From DAOTEJ01 sp035454085 (GTDB lineage: Bacteria; Pseudomonadota; Gammaproteobacteria; Burkholderiales; Burkholderiaceae_F), in assembly GCA_035454085.1 (NCBI GenBank), contig DAOTEJ010000071.1:1-13685 (forward strand): a stretch of 13,685 nucleotides of DNA, written 5' to 3'. The stretch's first letter is position 1; each line of letters starts with the position of its first letter. The translations under genes were made by a program, and so were the position numbers. Under the pieces are notes generated by a model, which worked only from the letters and a program-made list of their open reading frames with translations, did not search any database and was not told the origin of the DNA. Shown in pieces: positions 12,368 to 13,685 of the stretch.

Positions 12368-13453
12368 TCAGGTGTTGCTCACCTTGATCGCCGGCATCTT
12401 GAGCGACATGTCCTTGGCCTGGGCGGCGATCTTGACGGCCACCTTGCGGGCGATGGTCTTGTAGGCCGCGGTGATGTCGCTGTCGGGCTCGGCCACCACG
12501 GTGGGGGTGCCGCTGTCGGCCTGCTCGCGGATGCGGATGTCCAGCGGCAGCGCGCCCAGCACGTCCACGCCGTAGTCGGCGCTCATGCGCTCGGCCCCGC
12601 CCTGGCCGAAGATGTGTTCGGCGTGGCCGCACTTCGAGCACACGTGCACGGCCATGTTCTCGACGATGCCAAGGATGGGGATGCCCACCTTCTCGAACAT
12701 CTTCAGGCCCTTCTTGGCGTCGAGCAGCGCGATGTCCTGTGGGGTGGTGACGATCACCGCGCCGGTCACCGGCACGCTCTGGCTGAGCGTGAGCTGGATG
12801 TCGCCGGTGCCCGGGGGCATGTCGATCACCAGGTAGTCCAGGTCGCGCCAGTTGGTCTGCGCCAGCAGCTGCTGCAGGGCCTGGCTGACCATCGGGCCGC
12901 GCCACACCATGGGCTGGTCGGGATCGATCAGCAGGCCGATCGAGGCCACCTGCACGCCGTGGTTCTCGAGCGGCTCCATGGTCTTGCCGTCGAGGCTCTG
13001 CGGCTGGCCCACCACGCCCAGCATGGTGGGCTGGCTGGGGCCGTAGATGTCGGCGTCGAGCATGCCCACGCTGGCGCCCTCGGCCGCCAGCGCCAGCGCC
13101 AGGTTGGCCGCCACCGTGCTCTTGCCTACGCCGCCCTTGCCGCTGGACACGGCGATGATGTTCTTGACGTTGGGCATCACCTTCACGCCGCGCTGGACGG
13201 TGTGCGCCACGATCTTCTGCGTCACGCTGGCGCTCACGTTGCCCGCGCCGGCGCCCTTGAGCGCGGCGATCACCGCCTTGCGCAGGCCGGGGATCTGGCT
13301 GGCCGCGGGGTAGCCCAGTTCGATGTCGACGCTCACGTCCGCGCCCTCGACGCGGATGTTGCGCGCCGAGCGCGACGAAACCAGGTCGCGGCCGGTGTTG
13401 GGGTCGACCACGGCGGCCAGGGCGGCGGTGGCGGATTCGACGGTGATGGGCAT
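12368..13453 (-). CDS. apbC: Iron-sulfur cluster carrier protein ApbC (Mrp/NBP35 family P-loop ATPase)
   Basis: ApbC/Mrp binds and transfers Fe-S clusters in the cytoplasm using a deviant-Walker ATPase. The 361-aa protein has the N-terminal MIP18 (DUF59) domain (about 5-80, with DPNTGRDLVSSRSARNI). The P-loop GKGGVGKS lies at 105-112 with the signature first lysine K106, followed by LDADIYGPSQPTML (132-145) and the switch DMPPGTGD (211-218). The cluster-binding CxxC is C272 and C275 in VHVCSKCGHAEHIFG. All key residues are present. ATG 13453 gives the normal N-terminus MPITVESA; no clear Shine-Dalgarno. It heads a minus-strand run with the DUF1330 and 190-aa genes. A -10-like TAGACT lies upstream at 13489-13484, back to back with a rightward -10 at 13530. 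Confidence 0.97.
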   Translation of the reverse strand: MPITVESATAALAAVVDPNTGRDLVSSRSARNIRVEGADVSVDIELGYPAASQIPGLRKAVIAALKGAGAGNVSASVTQKIVAHTVQRGVKVMPNVKNIIAVSSGKGGVGKSTVAANLALALAAEGASVGMLDADIYGPSQPTMLGVVGQPQSLDGKTMEPLENHGVQVASIGLLIDPDQPMVWRGPMVSQALQQLLAQTNWRDLDYLVIDMPPGTGDIQLTLSQSVPVTGAVIVTTPQDIALLDAKKGLKMFEKVGIPILGIVENMAVHVCSKCGHAEHIFGQGGAERMSADYGVDVLGALPLDIRIREQADSGTPTVVAEPDSDITAAYKTIARKVAVKIAAQAKDMSLKMPAIKVSNT

Positions 13454-13483
13454 GGTGCGGCTCGGGCTGGAGAGGGGACGGGC

Positions 13484-13489
13484 AGTCTA
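13484..13489 (-). promoter_or_regulatory. Possible -10 box of the apbC operon
   Basis: TAGACT on the minus strand, 30 bases upstream of the apbC start codon, matches the -10 consensus at four of six bases. The -35 position is GC-rich and not recognisable. It is a weak call supported mostly by position. Confidence 0.3.
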
Positions 13490-13529
13490 CCCAAGCCCCG
13501 CCGTGCGCGGCCGCGAGCGGGGTGCACGG

Positions 13530-13535
13530 TAGAAT
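13530..13535 (+). promoter_or_regulatory. Probable -10 box of a rightward gene beyond the window
   Basis: TAGAAT matches the -10 consensus at five of six bases and stands out in GC-rich DNA. The expected -35 position is GC-rich. It points away from apbC. In many betaproteobacteria metG (methionyl-tRNA synthetase) is divergent from apbC, so metG is a reasonable guess for the gene to the right, but none of it is visible here. Confidence 0.45.
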
Positions 13536-13560
13536 CGGGACAAATCCTCCCCCTGCGTCC

Positions 13561-13647
13561 ATGCGCCCGTCCGCCCGCCTTCCCGCCCACGCCACGCGCC
13601 GCCGCGCGGCGAGCGTGCGCGCGCGAATGCGTCCACGCGCCGCCTGA
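13561..13647 (+). other. Very short arginine-rich ORF in the leader past the TAGAAT box
   Basis: ATG 13561 to TGA 13647 encodes 28 aa, nine of them arginine. No ribosome binding site precedes it. In DNA of this composition such an ORF can arise by chance, so I do not call it a gene. It is noted because it lies between a good -10 box and a hairpin. Confidence 0.15.
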
Positions 13648-13656
13648 GACCGCCCC

Positions 13657-13677
13657 AGCCGCGCGCCTTGCGCGGCT
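13657..13677 (+). other. Hairpin near the right edge
   Basis: Perfect 8-bp arms (AGCCGCGC at 13657-13664, GCGCGGCT at 13670-13677) around a 5-base loop, ten bases after the small ORF. No T-run follows within the window. It could be a leader structure of the next gene or chance in GC-rich DNA. Confidence 0.3.
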
Positions 13678-13685
13678 CCCGCCCC

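Noticed and set aside
11487..13595. 702-codon minus-strand open frame covering apbC, DUF1330 and the 190-aa gene
   Set aside because: It is an off-frame reading of three well-supported genes in very GC-rich DNA, low complexity (R, G, A) and without any domain.
1..13685. Mobile element, CRISPR array, tRNA or rRNA gene
   Set aside because: No transposase or integrase motifs, no regularly spaced repeats and no RNA-gene sequence were seen on either strand.

Overview
This window is a chromosomal segment of very high G+C (visually about 70%) from a proteobacterium, most likely a betaproteobacterium (Burkholderiales or Rhodocyclales-like). The basis is protein style (AhpC, ApbC/Mrp, MoaC, a TrxR-like ferredoxin-NADP reductase), a gene order familiar from that class, and -10-like boxes of the form TAGAAT close to gene starts. 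I cannot fix the genus. No mobile element, tRNA, rRNA or CRISPR array is visible. One 100-N assembly gap lies at 7613-7712.

Layout. (1) 1-936, minus: the peroxide-scavenging pair ahpC and ahpF (ahpF cut by the window edge), separated by 170 bp that hold two perfect inverted repeats. (2) 937-1253: an AT-rich control region with OxyR-like palindromes, followed by GC-rich DNA with no gene. (3) 1254-4555, plus: a tightly packed run of an EamA/DMT permease, an MFS permease, a ChaC-like gamma-glutamylcyclotransferase and pdxH. The first three genes overlap. (4) 4645-7271, plus: a NarL/FixJ-type response regulator and its 7TMR-DISM-type HisKA_3 histidine kinase. (5) 7288-8535, minus: moaC and an ornithine-cyclodeaminase-family gene overlapping by four bases. 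The second gene is broken by the assembly gap. (6) 8670-10244 and 10405-11490, plus: a secreted BepA-like M48 metalloprotease with a TPR-like tail, then a ferredoxin/flavodoxin-NADP reductase. (7) 11497-13453, minus: apbC (Mrp, Fe-S carrier), a DUF1330 protein and an unrecognised 190-aa protein, closely packed. (8) 13454-13685: a divergent promoter region whose plus-strand gene lies beyond the edge.

How the genes fit together. Most of the window is housekeeping or stress metabolism: peroxide reduction (ahpCF), glutathione turnover (ChaC), PLP salvage (pdxH), molybdopterin synthesis (moaC), Fe-S handling and low-potential electron transfer (apbC, FNR) and outer-membrane quality control (BepA). 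The least characterised part is the two-component system, whose predicted periplasmic beta-sandwich sensor has no ligand identifiable from context. I found no clear evidence of an undescribed multi-gene system. The items most worth checking are the OxyR-type operator, the tandem hairpins between ahpC and ahpF, the coupled DMT-MFS-ChaC cluster, the 7TMR-DISM kinase, the mis-sized assembly gap and the control region at the right edge.
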